A stretch of DNA of 64,000 nt from Nitzschia putrida (GCA_016586335.1 BLYE01000005.1:124001-188000); one strand, 5' to 3'. Numbered from the stretch's first letter, positions 38,644 through 48,899 are shown. Notes: generated from the sequence alone by a model not told the origin. Numbers and translations are program-made.

Positions 38644-41600
38644 ATGGACGACGAGTGGATTGAGGAGACCTATCACAGCGCAGATCCTCTCCGTCATTTG
38701 GACGGTGGTTCTTCAGATGATTTTGACGAATTTGATGAAGATGACTTTGAGGAAGAAATCATTGTCGAAGATGATTGGGAAGAAATGGACGAAACCGACG
38801 ATTTGTATATTGCTCATTTGCACCAGAGTTTTCGACAAATGGCATATCAACAACAGCAACAACATCAGCTGAATGCCTCGGACGGCGATATTGAAGACCG
38901 ATCAGAACCCCTCAAGGATCACTCCGAAGCCAACGTGCAGACGACGTCTCATCATCCTTCGAGTACTGGAAGTGGTGAGATTTCGCATGATGACTCAGCA
39001 AGTGTTGAGTTTGATCTGGGAAGCTTTGAAGAAGAAGATATGTCCGAAGGGCCTCCACCCGAAGACCTGGAGCAGTCCTGCCGAGAGTTGATCCAAAAGG
39101 TCCACCCCGAACGATCGCCGCAATACATTGAGGATATGATCCAGCGTTGCGATCTTACCAGTTTATACAGAAACCTCAAGCAACAACACAACCATATTCT
39201 CCGCAATGAGCAGTCATGGGAAAACTTTGAGGACCAGGAAGATTCACCTTTCAAGTCGTCCAAATATACAGGTGCCAATGCAAACGAGTGGGCTCCTCCA
39301 ATCACGTGGGGTGATCCGTCGGAAGCAGATGTCGATCAGGATGCAAGTGATGATGATGAGGAGGAGGAGGAGGAGGATGAAGATGCCGATGTAAGCGAGG
39401 ATGAGCAGGAAGAAGAAGACCCAGAAATGTCCGAAGCTCCAGAAGAGGAAGAAGATCCGTGGGGATTTGACGAGCCTCCTAAACCATCGACTACGAATGA
39501 TATTTCCTTTCAAGCCGCCAATATGCTTCCCCAAATTATCCTTCGTCCCCCGGAGCAAGTATCTCCAGCCAAGGCAACCCTTCGCACTACGACTACTGTC
39601 CCTGTGCAATCTCCTTCCCGCCCAGCCAATTCCTTGCCACAAGTAATTCTGCATGCCCCGCCGTCGGTGACTTCACATACCAAACCTACGCCGGTCAAGA
39701 CGCCCACAATAACCCCGACGCCTGCCTCTCCAATCGTTGTTCTAACTCCACCAGAAGACACTGCCACTCAAGTTTCCTTGGACGAGGAGGAGGGGGAAGA
39801 TCAAATGTCCCAAGACAAGGAAGATGACAAAGATGCAGAAGAACCTGAGGTTCCAGTCGAGAAATGGCTGGATCGCAATGCCGATGATCCTGAGGATTAT
39901 TTTGCCGCTTGTGTCACGTTGATTCAGATGCTGTATGAGGGCGACGAAGAACATGACATTGAAAGCATGCTTCGACGGACCACGCCCAAGGATTTGTATC
40001 GATATCTCAAGAATGAGTATTGGTATTTGGAACATACGGGTCAGCTCGAGCAACGGCGACAACGGTTGTTGGAACAGCAACAGCAGCAACAACAACAACA
40101 CGAGCAGGAAGAACAGCAGCATCAGGAAGATCAAGTGGAATTGGAGGTGACTCTCAAGAGACAGGCATCGCTAGACGAGTGTCTACCTGTGGCTGCTCCC
40201 GCTCCTGACCAGCCCCAAGACGTCGAAGACCCAATGGTTCATGACAACACTGCAGAAGATTTTGGTACAGCAAAGACGGACTCTTCCCAACAAGAAGCAC
40301 CTGCAGCTAAGAAAAACGTTCAGAAGTGGCTGCAACGGAATGTTGATGAACCCAGTGATTATGCCCTCGCTTGTCGAAAATTCATTCAAGTCTTGTTCAA
40401 GGATGAGGAAGTGGATGTGGATACCATGCTGCGACGAACACAACCGCGGGAACTTTATCGATATCTTTCCAATCAGTACTGGTATCAGGTCCGGCAAGGT
40501 CTTTTGGAACCTGTTGATTTCCGCAATATCCAATTGGATACTACTGTAAAGAGTATGGATCAATCACAAAAGTCGCAAGTCTCTGTTGAATTGGAAAAAC
40601 AAATAACGCTGCGTCTGCGGAAGATGTCCAATGATGATGCTATGGTTGTGGAAGCTGTGCTTCCTGAAACGGATGACGAATATCATCCGTTCCAAGATTC
40701 CTCCGCTGATGACCTTCCAAGTGCTGCTGGCCTTGTTTCTGACGATGAGATGGGTGTGGAGTCCAGTTTCACTCCTCAACGTCCCATCCACCAGTTTGAT
40801 GAGGAAGATATGGAAGCCAACTCCGAGAGTGTGGACGAGTCATCGGTATTCTCAGGTGATGCGGATGGAGCAGACGAAGGTTCTCATCAAGATGACGATG
40901 TGTCAACATCCGAAGTCAAGACAAGTCTTTTACAAGCGATGTCTCATCACGCCGATACTCGCGACCAAGAGGAGTCTTCAGGCGAAGCACCGGAGGGATC
41001 TTCGGAAGGTGAAATGTCGGACGGTTACGATGAGCAAGAGGAATACACAGAGCAATCTGACGAGGTGGTTGAGGAAAGTACGACATTGAAACATCCTATC
41101 GCATCCAGTGACAATGGGGAAGCCAAGCGCCCCCGCACCGATGGAAGTGATGAACAAGTCAATCAGGACCGGGATGACGGTAGCAAAAATCGTGAACTAT
41201 CTGAGTTTGGCACCCATGTATCCGCATCCCCCAATGACATACAAGAACTAGAAGAGACACAAGGGGTGAAAGATGGCAATGGGTATCATTCGTTGGACGT
41301 CAAGAGCCCCGAGGAAGAATCGAGCGCTAAGCCCCCTGCTGATGTACGCAATGCAACTGCAAGGTCGGGGATTGTTTTAAGTGAAGATAATGATACTCAA
41401 ACAATCGAGGATGAAGATCGCGAGTATGAAACTTTGAACGCACTGCCTGAATCAGATCCTCCTGTCTCAGACGACGTTGATGTACCTGTTGGAAACGAAA
41501 TCCTGGAGGGAGAGAACGCATCAGTTGAAAGCTCTGGTACAGTCGACGAGAAAGTCGAACATACAGAAACCCAGCCCGTGGAGGAAGGCGGTCTTCAACC

Positions 41601-44600
41601 CGAGAACCTCTCGGATGAAGGGTCACATGCGGAAAGAAGCCAAGAAATTGAAGAAAGAAACATAGATACTGTTTCCGGCGAGTTCTCGACTGACACGACG
41701 GAGGAGAAGGGAACATTGCTGGAGCATACCGGGGCTGGGTTTGACGATGAGGTGGTGGAGTATGAGGAAAATGAAGAAGCGGCCGAAAGCCAGGGTGTTA
41801 CAGAATCAGGGAATTTCGGAGTCAGAAGCTCTGAAGGGAGTGTCTCCAATGAAGAGGTCGTGGATGAGGAAAATGAACCCACACCCGAAACAAATATGAT
41901 TGAGGACTTTCCAAGCGAAGAGGTGTCAACTAGGGAAGACTATATCGATACAAACGATCAAGATGGTTTCGAAAATCAGACTCCTGAATCCATTGAAATC
42001 AGCAAACCTTCAGCCACCGACGAAGTCGTGTCAAAGACTATCGGGGATGATCTGAAAATTGATATGGAGGCAAATGACAAGAGTGAAACGATGGACATGG
42101 TTTCTGGCTCAAATTCTACTTCAGAAGGTGCGCTCCAGCAAAACTCCTTGGTTGAGAAAGATGATATGGCTCCGGCGTCTTCTGAAGAGGAAAGTCGCCT
42201 CAAGGAAATGGCTCAAATATTGGAATTCCGACGGCGAGTAGACAAGGCCAAATTGATCGAAGACGCAAAAGCTTTGGATAATCTGCGACGCGACACAGAA
42301 AGTACTAGAACAGCAGAACAAAAACGCCTCGACGACGAAAGACGCCAAGCATTGTTCGATCTCAAGGAAGAAGCACGGGCATTAGAAAACAAATACATCG
42401 CGGATTCGAATCTACTTGACGAAGACTTGCAGGAACTTCAATTTGAGTTCGAGACACAGCACAAAGCTATCACAGACCAAACAAGCCAGCTAGAGGAGAA
42501 ACGCCAGATGCTTGAGAAAGTGATTGAGAAGGAAAGTCGGTTATTGGAGGAGAAACGTCTTGCTGATGAGGCCCATTTATCGCAAAAGCAACAGGTTTTG
42601 CGGTCACGTGTGCAAAGAGCTCGCGTCAACTTGGAGAATGGTAGAACTCAGGCTGCCGCAGATACTGCCCAGTCCCCTAAAACTGAAGACACTAACAAAC
42701 CAGGTGGGTTCTTTGGTGGAGTCTTTGCCGGTCGCCGAAAAACGCAAGATCTCGAGAAAGAGAAGGAGAAACAAGAAAGGTTCCTTGCCTGGAAATTAAA
42801 GGAGATTGAGTTTGAAAACGAAATTAAGGAGGCAGAAGAAGAACAACAAGCGTTGAAGAAAGAGACTGCCATTCTGGAACAAACACGAGCTCTCCTGGAG
42901 AGCCAGCTGGAAGAAAAGGAACGATCACAGGAACGTGAATTGTATGACGAAGGACAAAGGTTGGCAGAAGATTCTAAGTTGTTGGAAGAGCATTTCTCCG
43001 CCGAAAGAAGTGAGTTGCTTGCAGCAAAGAGGGACCTGGATCAGACACATGAAGAAGATCTGGAATGGGTGTCGCAACAAGAAGCTGAGATTGAGGAGCA
43101 ATATCGTTTGGGCTTGGAGAAACTTCTTGAAACCACGAAAACACGAAAACAACGTGAAGTAGAGGAAGAAAGTCGCTTCAACTCCACAGCACAGTCTTTG
43201 AAAGAGCGTTGGCTCCGAGAAGAAGCTTCTTTGGCAAGGGAGCTGGAAGAAGCCGCCAAAGCTCGAGAGATATTGGAATCTGAGGCCCGTCAAAGACTAG
43301 CAGAGGAGAAAACAACAATGGAAATGCAGAACCATGGTACTGAACGTGACAGCACCCAAAGTTCGAATTCTGTACAACAAACTGGTAATATGGCAATGGA
43401 TACTCTCGAGAATGACACCATGATTGCGAAGCAATGGGAAGAGGAAGGACCCGACTCTACGAATGACGAGACAAAGGTCAACCAGAGTATAGCTTTGGCT
43501 CGTGATTTTGACACTCCTGACCAATCTAATATTGATGAAGGGGTTGAAGTTGCTAATTCTCATCGAGACGACGAAGCAGACCACATGGTTGATGACAGAA
43601 ATACGTTGAGTTTTGCGTCCCAAATTTCATCAGAAGAAGAAAATGGTGTGCCTGAGGACACAACTGAGAATGAGAAAACAAGCTCTGAGTTTGTTGCTGA
43701 GGGAGATTTTCAAGACGGGGACGACGTTGAAATTGATACTGTCGACGGAGAGAAGAGTGAAAAGCTACAACATTCCTCAGAAGTCGACGATGAAGCATTT
43801 GCAATCACCCCCGACAACGAGAAACCATATTCTGAGTCCACATCTGAAGAAGACTTTCGACAGGGCGGAAACAGGGGCGATGATGTACTTAACACTTTCA
43901 AAAACGAAGATCCCTTCGCGACTTCAGGCGTAATCGATACCGAGAAATCGAATTCTCGGTCTGCAGCAGCTGGCAAAAATTCGGATGAAGGCGCCGATGG
44001 GGACAGAGTTGTACTTGGGAGTTTCGGCAATGATGAGATCTTCGCACTCCCTGCAGACAACGTTGCCGCTACCGATGACGTCGTCGAAAATGAAAAATCT
44101 GATTCTGGGTTCAGTGTTGAGGAAGGAAATCAACAAGGCGATAATAAGGGGAACGGTGGTTTCGGCAACGAAGAGACTTTCACGCTCCCTGAAGACGACA
44201 ATGCGGCTGCCGATGACGGCATCGATAATGTGAAACCTGATGCTGCGTTCAGAGTTGAGGCAGGAAATCAACAAGGCGATGAAGAGGACAATGGTGGCTT
44301 TGACGCTTTCAACAACGAAGAGACTTTCACGCTCCCTAAAGACGACAATGCGGTTGCCGATGACGGCATCGATAATGTGAAACCTGATGCTGCGTTCAGA
44401 GTTGAGGAAGAAAATGAACAAGGCGATGAAGAGGACAATGGTGGCTTTGACGCTTTCACCAACGAAGAGACTTTCACGCTCCCTAAAGACGACAATGCGG
44501 TTGCCGATGACGGAGTCGAGAATGTCAAACCTGATGCTGGGTTTAGAGTTGAGGAAGGAACTCAACACGGCGATGAAGAGGACAACGGTGAATTTGACGC

Positions 44601-47600
44601 TTTCGGCAACAAAACTACATTCACGCCTATTGAAGACAACCATGATGCTGATAAACCTGATTCTGGTTTCGCAGCAGAGGAAGGATTTCCGCAAGGCGAC
44701 GAAGGGGACGGAGAATTTGACGCTTTTGGCAACGGAGAGACTTTCACGCGCCCTGAAGACGACGATACTGCTGCCGATGACGGCATCGAGAATGTGAAAC
44801 CTGATGCTGGGTTCAGAGTTGAGGAAGGAACTCAGCACGACGATGAAGAGGACAACGGTGAATTTGACGCTTTCGGCATTGAAAAGTCATTCACGCCTAT
44901 TGAAGACAACCACGATGCTGATAAACCTGATTCTGGTTTCGCAGTAGAGGAAGGAGATTTACAAAACAACGGTGATTTTGACACTTTCGGCAACGATGTG
45001 ACTTTCTCACCCCCTGAAGTCCAGGCTGCTGCTGTTAAGGACGTAGTCAAAAATGAGGAACCAAGTATCGCAGTTGAAAACGCAGAATCTGGTCATGACC
45101 TCAACGGTGACAATCGTAAACTCGACGCGTTTGGGAATGACGAGAACGACACGTCCCCAGAAAAAGGCATTGCTGCATTTGACAAAGAAATCGAGAATGA
45201 GAAACCTGATTCTGGGGTTAAAAGCCAGCAATACGATGAGGCTGATAACGTCTCGGGTATTGAAGAGGTCTTCCAACCTCAAGATTCCCCTGATGTCGAC
45301 AGCGAAGTAGAGAGCAACAGCAAAGCCGGAGATGATCGGATCCCAATTCCAGAGGGTGACGTCGCTTTTGTTCGAGATATTGAACAACAATCTGATAGCG
45401 ATGACCAAGATATTCCCAATCCTCCAGATCCATTTATGGACGAAAACGATCCAGCTGAAACTGTTGAGATAGGTTTGCATCACGAAACCGAAGACGAAGA
45501 GATGCCGGGCTTGACAAAAAATGGTATCGACAACCATGTAACCTCCTTGCGTCTTAGGGATGGTGTTCCAGACTCTCAGGTTGCAGGAGAACGCGAAGGA
45601 GACGAGTCGACATCAACTGTTTCGGCAAGGCAACAGGACAAGGAGAATCAAAGTGCCGAAATACCGACTTCACTAGAGGCTACAAAAATTCAAAAGGAGA
45701 ACGAAATGACCGACCACACTGCGCAAAGTGCAGCCAACGAGAGGATAACTCCGCTCAAACTGGCCAGTCCAGTAGTCGATGATGTGAAGAAGGAGCAATT
45801 TGACGAACGAAGCTCTTTTGTTGGCCCTAACCATCGTGACGATGACGGCACGAACGTTTTTGTGGATACCCCAACGGCGACACAAAAGGACCCAAAATCG
45901 TTTGATTCTTCTCACCCAAACGATGAAATGATTGTGCAACTACTAGTTTCTACAACCCCTGTGAGCCGACTCCAGCAAGTGAACCAAGATAAGGCGAGGT
46001 TGTTGCTTGGGCAGATCAGTGCCAAAGTCGAAATAGTTGATGGCTCAGATCCCGATTCAAAGTTCGTACGGGATAGGCTTTTCGACATTGCAGGAAATCG
46101 GGGAAAGTATCCTTATGTATTTGTCGTTTGTGAAAATGGTAGCACCAAAGGTTTTGGAGATTTTGAAAAGTTGGAGGCAGTGAATGACCGGGGAAATCTA
46201 ATGGAGTCCCTTGTGCACATCTACCACTCTGCTTCAAAAGAAGAGAATCCGTCGGGACCAATTAGGTGCAACGAAATTTCCAAGCCTCCAGCCGAAATGG
46301 CTGCATTGGAATCCATGAAGCCAGCAGCTGCATCGGCGGATAGATTAAAATGGTGGCGCGAGAATGGTAAACGGCTTGTAAACGAGAAGCGTGAGGGAAC
46401 GATGGACAATGCTTCTCCGAGCGTAGGTTTGACTGCAGGGTCTCCTCCGGGAAGTCCAAAATTCAAAGCCAACAGCCCAATGATTGCTTCCAAAGTTGTG
46501 ATCAGGTCGGCACCAACTACTCCGGCAAGAGCAGATGACCTCGGGCTTTCCCAGATGAAATGTATCACTCCAACCTGGTCACCTGATCGCTTGGAATGGT
46601 GGAGAAAGAATGGGAAGCGTCTTGTTGCGGAAAAACTGGCAACGGCCAACGTGGAACGAGATGTACCCAGTAAACTGGTCGGGACGCCAGAGCAGCGCCC
46701 CGCCAGACCTGCAGCGTCATCAACGTTGGAAGAAAAACGTAGAAGGGCCGCCGAAGCTCGAGCACGAGCCGTTGCCACTCGAGCAGGTGGGAGAAACTCT
46801 GTCGGGATTCGGTCAGGGCCTGGACATAATATCAGTGCTGATGTCTTGGCATCCAAAGCATCCCTCGCAGAGCGGCGCCGCCAGGTTGTGGAGGCAAGAA
46901 AGCAACGAGAGACAGCTACAGAAGTGAAGGATGTCGGAAGTCCGATCCAAACGACGCGACGGAACGTCAGGGATGTCGTCAACATCTCAAGTCCACGAGA
47001 TGCAAAGAAAGCTTTTCGCCTGGCCGAAGCTGAACGCTTGGCAGCAAAGAGCTCCCGTGCCCGTGCCGCCAGGTTGGCAAGGGAGGCGGAGCTTGCAGAA
47101 GAGACAAAGAAGGTTCAATTGAATGGCATTGTTGACGGAAAAGACGACGAAGAACAAAATGTCGACACATCTATTGATGACGAAGCTGTATTTTCCGCAA
47201 AAGCAGTTTCCCCCGTCAACTCCGCTCAATCGTCATTGGTACCTGAAATGGTGCAGGAGGCGGACAGGTTGACAGGTTTCATCCGTCGATACGAGCGAAA
47301 GTTGGAAACGGTTTGTAAATCGCTACTGGCGGTGGCACAGCAGTACGAGGATGACGATGAAGCGGAAAATGCCAAAGGCTTACCCCTGACATCACTATAT
47401 GATTTTGTTTCACAAAGACCGTGGTTCCGAAAGTATACCTCCAATGAGGTCCGGCCAAACTTCAATGTCGCGACATCGAGTCACGATGAAAGCTTCAGTG
47501 GGCAACCACTAGCAGCTGAAAAAGCATATAGGCTGACGCCTTTGGGTAAGGCCTTCATGAGTATGGACGGACCAGTGGAGGCAGACGTGGCGAGGTTCTT

Positions 47601-47760
47601 GCGTTCAATCGAAGCCGCAGGGGAAGATCCTACACTTGAGTCGATTAAAGATCATTGGGTAGATGTTTCTCGGCTGTCAGGTGATGCCCAAAGCAAACGT
47701 GTGGGGAGTAGTTTGGAGAAACTACTGACGTTCTGCATTGAAGCAAGATTTGTGGAATAG
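38644..47760 (+). CDS. giant acidic multi-repeat protein, unknown function (3038 aa)
   Basis: One uninterrupted 9.1-kb frame; the ATG at 38644 has ACCATGG context. Layout by residue: 1-60 very acidic start. Three ~60-residue modules follow at ~142-195, ~406-465 and ~560-623 (shared pattern W..R..D.P.DY..AC..LIQ.L, then MLRRT.P..LYRYL.N.YWY), separated by acidic and polyGln linkers. Then a long Asp/Glu/Ser-rich disordered region, a charged coiled coil at ~1182-1558 and tandem FDAF-type repeats at ~1794-2165. A glutaredoxin/SH3BGR-like segment spans ~2425-2527 (VEIVDGSDPDSKFVRDRLF, GKYPYVFVV, FGDFEKLEAVNDRGNL) without an obvious CxxC. Two copies of an RLKWWRENGKRLV-type motif sit at ~2566 and ~2647, then an Arg/Ala-rich helix and a C-terminal domain from ~2866. 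A cytoskeletal or vesicle scaffold is possible; no family assigned. Confidence 0.85.
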   Translation: MDDEWIEETYHSADPLRHLDGGSSDDFDEFDEDDFEEEIIVEDDWEEMDETDDLYIAHLHQSFRQMAYQQQQQHQLNASDGDIEDRSEPLKDHSEANVQTTSHHPSSTGSGEISHDDSASVEFDLGSFEEEDMSEGPPPEDLEQSCRELIQKVHPERSPQYIEDMIQRCDLTSLYRNLKQQHNHILRNEQSWENFEDQEDSPFKSSKYTGANANEWAPPITWGDPSEADVDQDASDDDEEEEEEDEDADVSEDEQEEEDPEMSEAPEEEEDPWGFDEPPKPSTTNDISFQAANMLPQIILRPPEQVSPAKATLRTTTTVPVQSPSRPANSLPQVILHAPPSVTSHTKPTPVKTPTITPTPASPIVVLTPPEDTATQVSLDEEEGEDQMSQDKEDDKDAEEPEVPVEKWLDRNADDPEDYFAACVTLIQMLYEGDEEHDIESMLRRTTPKDLYRYLKNEYWYLEHTGQLEQRRQRLLEQQQQQQQQHEQEEQQHQEDQVELEVTLKRQASLDECLPVAAPAPDQPQDVEDPMVHDNTAEDFGTAKTDSSQQEAPAAKKNVQKWLQRNVDEPSDYALACRKFIQVLFKDEEVDVDTMLRRTQPRELYRYLSNQYWYQVRQGLLEPVDFRNIQLDTTVKSMDQSQKSQVSVELEKQITLRLRKMSNDDAMVVEAVLPETDDEYHPFQDSSADDLPSAAGLVSDDEMGVESSFTPQRPIHQFDEEDMEANSESVDESSVFSGDADGADEGSHQDDDVSTSEVKTSLLQAMSHHADTRDQEESSGEAPEGSSEGEMSDGYDEQEEYTEQSDEVVEESTTLKHPIASSDNGEAKRPRTDGSDEQVNQDRDDGSKNRELSEFGTHVSASPNDIQELEETQGVKDGNGYHSLDVKSPEEESSAKPPADVRNATARSGIVLSEDNDTQTIEDEDREYETLNALPESDPPVSDDVDVPVGNEILEGENASVESSGTVDEKVEHTETQPVEEGGLQPENLSDEGSHAERSQEIEERNIDTVSGEFSTDTTEEKGTLLEHTGAGFDDEVVEYEENEEAAESQGVTESGNFGVRSSEGSVSNEEVVDEENEPTPETNMIEDFPSEEVSTREDYIDTNDQDGFENQTPESIEISKPSATDEVVSKTIGDDLKIDMEANDKSETMDMVSGSNSTSEGALQQNSLVEKDDMAPASSEEESRLKEMAQILEFRRRVDKAKLIEDAKALDNLRRDTESTRTAEQKRLDDERRQALFDLKEEARALENKYIADSNLLDEDLQELQFEFETQHKAITDQTSQLEEKRQMLEKVIEKESRLLEEKRLADEAHLSQKQQVLRSRVQRARVNLENGRTQAAADTAQSPKTEDTNKPGGFFGGVFAGRRKTQDLEKEKEKQERFLAWKLKEIEFENEIKEAEEEQQALKKETAILEQTRALLESQLEEKERSQERELYDEGQRLAEDSKLLEEHFSAERSELLAAKRDLDQTHEEDLEWVSQQEAEIEEQYRLGLEKLLETTKTRKQREVEEESRFNSTAQSLKERWLREEASLARELEEAAKAREILESEARQRLAEEKTTMEMQNHGTERDSTQSSNSVQQTGNMAMDTLENDTMIAKQWEEEGPDSTNDETKVNQSIALARDFDTPDQSNIDEGVEVANSHRDDEADHMVDDRNTLSFASQISSEEENGVPEDTTENEKTSSEFVAEGDFQDGDDVEIDTVDGEKSEKLQHSSEVDDEAFAITPDNEKPYSESTSEEDFRQGGNRGDDVLNTFKNEDPFATSGVIDTEKSNSRSAAAGKNSDEGADGDRVVLGSFGNDEIFALPADNVAATDDVVENEKSDSGFSVEEGNQQGDNKGNGGFGNEETFTLPEDDNAAADDGIDNVKPDAAFRVEAGNQQGDEEDNGGFDAFNNEETFTLPKDDNAVADDGIDNVKPDAAFRVEEENEQGDEEDNGGFDAFTNEETFTLPKDDNAVADDGVENVKPDAGFRVEEGTQHGDEEDNGEFDAFGNKTTFTPIEDNHDADKPDSGFAAEEGFPQGDEGDGEFDAFGNGETFTRPEDDDTAADDGIENVKPDAGFRVEEGTQHDDEEDNGEFDAFGIEKSFTPIEDNHDADKPDSGFAVEEGDLQNNGDFDTFGNDVTFSPPEVQAAAVKDVVKNEEPSIAVENAESGHDLNGDNRKLDAFGNDENDTSPEKGIAAFDKEIENEKPDSGVKSQQYDEADNVSGIEEVFQPQDSPDVDSEVESNSKAGDDRIPIPEGDVAFVRDIEQQSDSDDQDIPNPPDPFMDENDPAETVEIGLHHETEDEEMPGLTKNGIDNHVTSLRLRDGVPDSQVAGEREGDESTSTVSARQQDKENQSAEIPTSLEATKIQKENEMTDHTAQSAANERITPLKLASPVVDDVKKEQFDERSSFVGPNHRDDDGTNVFVDTPTATQKDPKSFDSSHPNDEMIVQLLVSTTPVSRLQQVNQDKARLLLGQISAKVEIVDGSDPDSKFVRDRLFDIAGNRGKYPYVFVVCENGSTKGFGDFEKLEAVNDRGNLMESLVHIYHSASKEENPSGPIRCNEISKPPAEMAALESMKPAAASADRLKWWRENGKRLVNEKREGTMDNASPSVGLTAGSPPGSPKFKANSPMIASKVVIRSAPTTPARADDLGLSQMKCITPTWSPDRLEWWRKNGKRLVAEKLATANVERDVPSKLVGTPEQRPARPAASSTLEEKRRRAAEARARAVATRAGGRNSVGIRSGPGHNISADVLASKASLAERRRQVVEARKQRETATEVKDVGSPIQTTRRNVRDVVNISSPRDAKKAFRLAEAERLAAKSSRARAARLAREAELAEETKKVQLNGIVDGKDDEEQNVDTSIDDEAVFSAKAVSPVNSAQSSLVPEMVQEADRLTGFIRRYERKLETVCKSLLAVAQQYEDDDEAENAKGLPLTSLYDFVSQRPWFRKYTSNEVRPNFNVATSSHDESFSGQPLAAEKAYRLTPLGKAFMSMDGPVEADVARFLRSIEAAGEDPTLESIKDHWVDVSRLSGDAQSKRVGSSLEKLLTFCIEARFVE
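44025..45140 (+). repeat. tandem coding repeats, ~147 bp (49 aa)
   Basis: Eight to nine in-frame units inside the giant gene, each with pattern GN.ETFT.PEDD...ADDGI.NVKPDAGFRVEEG followed by a charged linker and GEFDAF. Some units are shortened (GFAAEEG type, ~41 and ~38 residues). A two-unit block (long plus short) is itself repeated (44521-44700 and 44760-44950), so recent array growth by unequal exchange is likely. Confidence 0.85.
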
Positions 47761-47861
47761 GAGCTATGATACACTTATTATCAGTATTAGACGTGTGGAA
47801 TATTCAAAAATCGTATTCTGTTACCACTAGTAGTTGTTTCCTATTATGTGTTACAGATGCT

Positions 47862-48899
47862 TCAATCGTTTTTCTCGGGGGAGTGGGGGTTCTTTGCAAG
47901 TACAAGGGAAGGGATTTGTTTGTGCAGAAGATAGCATGCTGACACAGAAAAACAAAAAGGGAGAGTCAAACAAGGAGCACCCATCGCACCGAACACTCCT
48001 TTCATGGCGCCAAAGACAGCCGCTGTAGCAGCCGCTCCTCCTGCACTCAAAGCCATGGTAGGATTGGAATGAACAAAAAAGGTTCCAATTGCCATACTGG
48101 TCAAAGCGGGATTAAATCCCCACAACCCCATCGCCAACTCCGAAGAATCTGCGCCCAACATGGCGCCTGTTACAGTACCAATTAGACTTCCAGCAAGCGC
48201 ATGGGCAGCAAGGCCCTGACTGTATGTCGAAATTCCGGCCAAAATGACTGCTCCGCTCAAAGCGGATTCAACAACAAAAATTTGGGAAATTCCAGTCAAT
48301 GGCGAAACAAGAAGATCGGTGATTGCCGGTGCAGCTGACACTACTGGTTCTGAACCACTCAGAGGCTCTGTTGGCAACAGTGGTTGTGTTCGCAACAACG
48401 ACGTCAATGTGACAATGTTGAAGGCAAACGTCCATTGGGGAATCGACATGGTCTCCTTGAGCGATGCAGCAACAAATGGCGTAGCTGCAGATCCTACCAC
48501 AGTGAAAGTCGTTGCGGCAAGAACACTTGGCGATCCAAAGACAGCAGCTGCACATCCGACTAAGCATCCATTGTATCCCCAAAGACCATCCTTCAAGGCA
48601 CCTTTGTCCAAGCCAACACCAGACGAGACCGAAGTGGAAGTGACAGTTCCCAAAACTGCCAGTGTCGCTAGATATGGATCTGCCAAGGCCAATCCTCCCA
48701 AGATGATTCCTCCAGAAGTTTTTGAATTGAGAAAAATGACCTGTCCAATTCCTGTAGCCGAATTCTCGGCCAGAACTTTGGCCTGATCCTGGATGGTATC
48801 TTTGTCGTTGGAGTCAGATGGAGGAGCAACCGACAAACATCGCTGCCAGAGTGGACAGGGCCTGGGAAGGGCTCGACGAAGTGCCAAAGTAGACAACAT
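47862..48899 (-). CDS. urea transporter, SLC14/UT family (345 aa)
   Basis: The start is the first in-frame ATG at 48899; upstream codons lack ATG. UT signatures occur twice, as expected from the internal two-fold repeat: GQVIFLNSKTSGGIILGG with LKDGLWGYNGCLVG in the first half, and SQIFVVESALSGAVILAG with LAMGLWGFNPALTS in the second. About ten hydrophobic segments fit a channel-type passive urea pore. The N-terminal 30 residues (MLSTLALRRALPRPCPLWQR) carry Arg and no acids, like a mitochondrial presequence. Diatoms have a urea cycle partly in the mitochondrion, so a role moving urea across an organelle membrane is an attractive inference but unproven; plasma-membrane location is the alternative. 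Family length is typical (about 330-400). Confidence 0.87.
   Translation of the reverse strand: MLSTLALRRALPRPCPLWQRCLSVAPPSDSNDKDTIQDQAKVLAENSATGIGQVIFLNSKTSGGIILGGLALADPYLATLAVLGTVTSTSVSSGVGLDKGALKDGLWGYNGCLVGCAAAVFGSPSVLAATTFTVVGSAATPFVAASLKETMSIPQWTFAFNIVTLTSLLRTQPLLPTEPLSGSEPVVSAAPAITDLLVSPLTGISQIFVVESALSGAVILAGISTYSQGLAAHALAGSLIGTVTGAMLGADSSELAMGLWGFNPALTSMAIGTFFVHSNPTMALSAGGAAATAAVFGAMKGVFGAMGAPCLTLPFCFSVSACYLLHKQIPSLVLAKNPHSPEKND

Noticed and set aside
43924..44838. 304-codon frame antisense to the FDAF repeats
   Set aside because: Mirror of the repeat composition in the giant gene; it repeats in the same register and has no start context.
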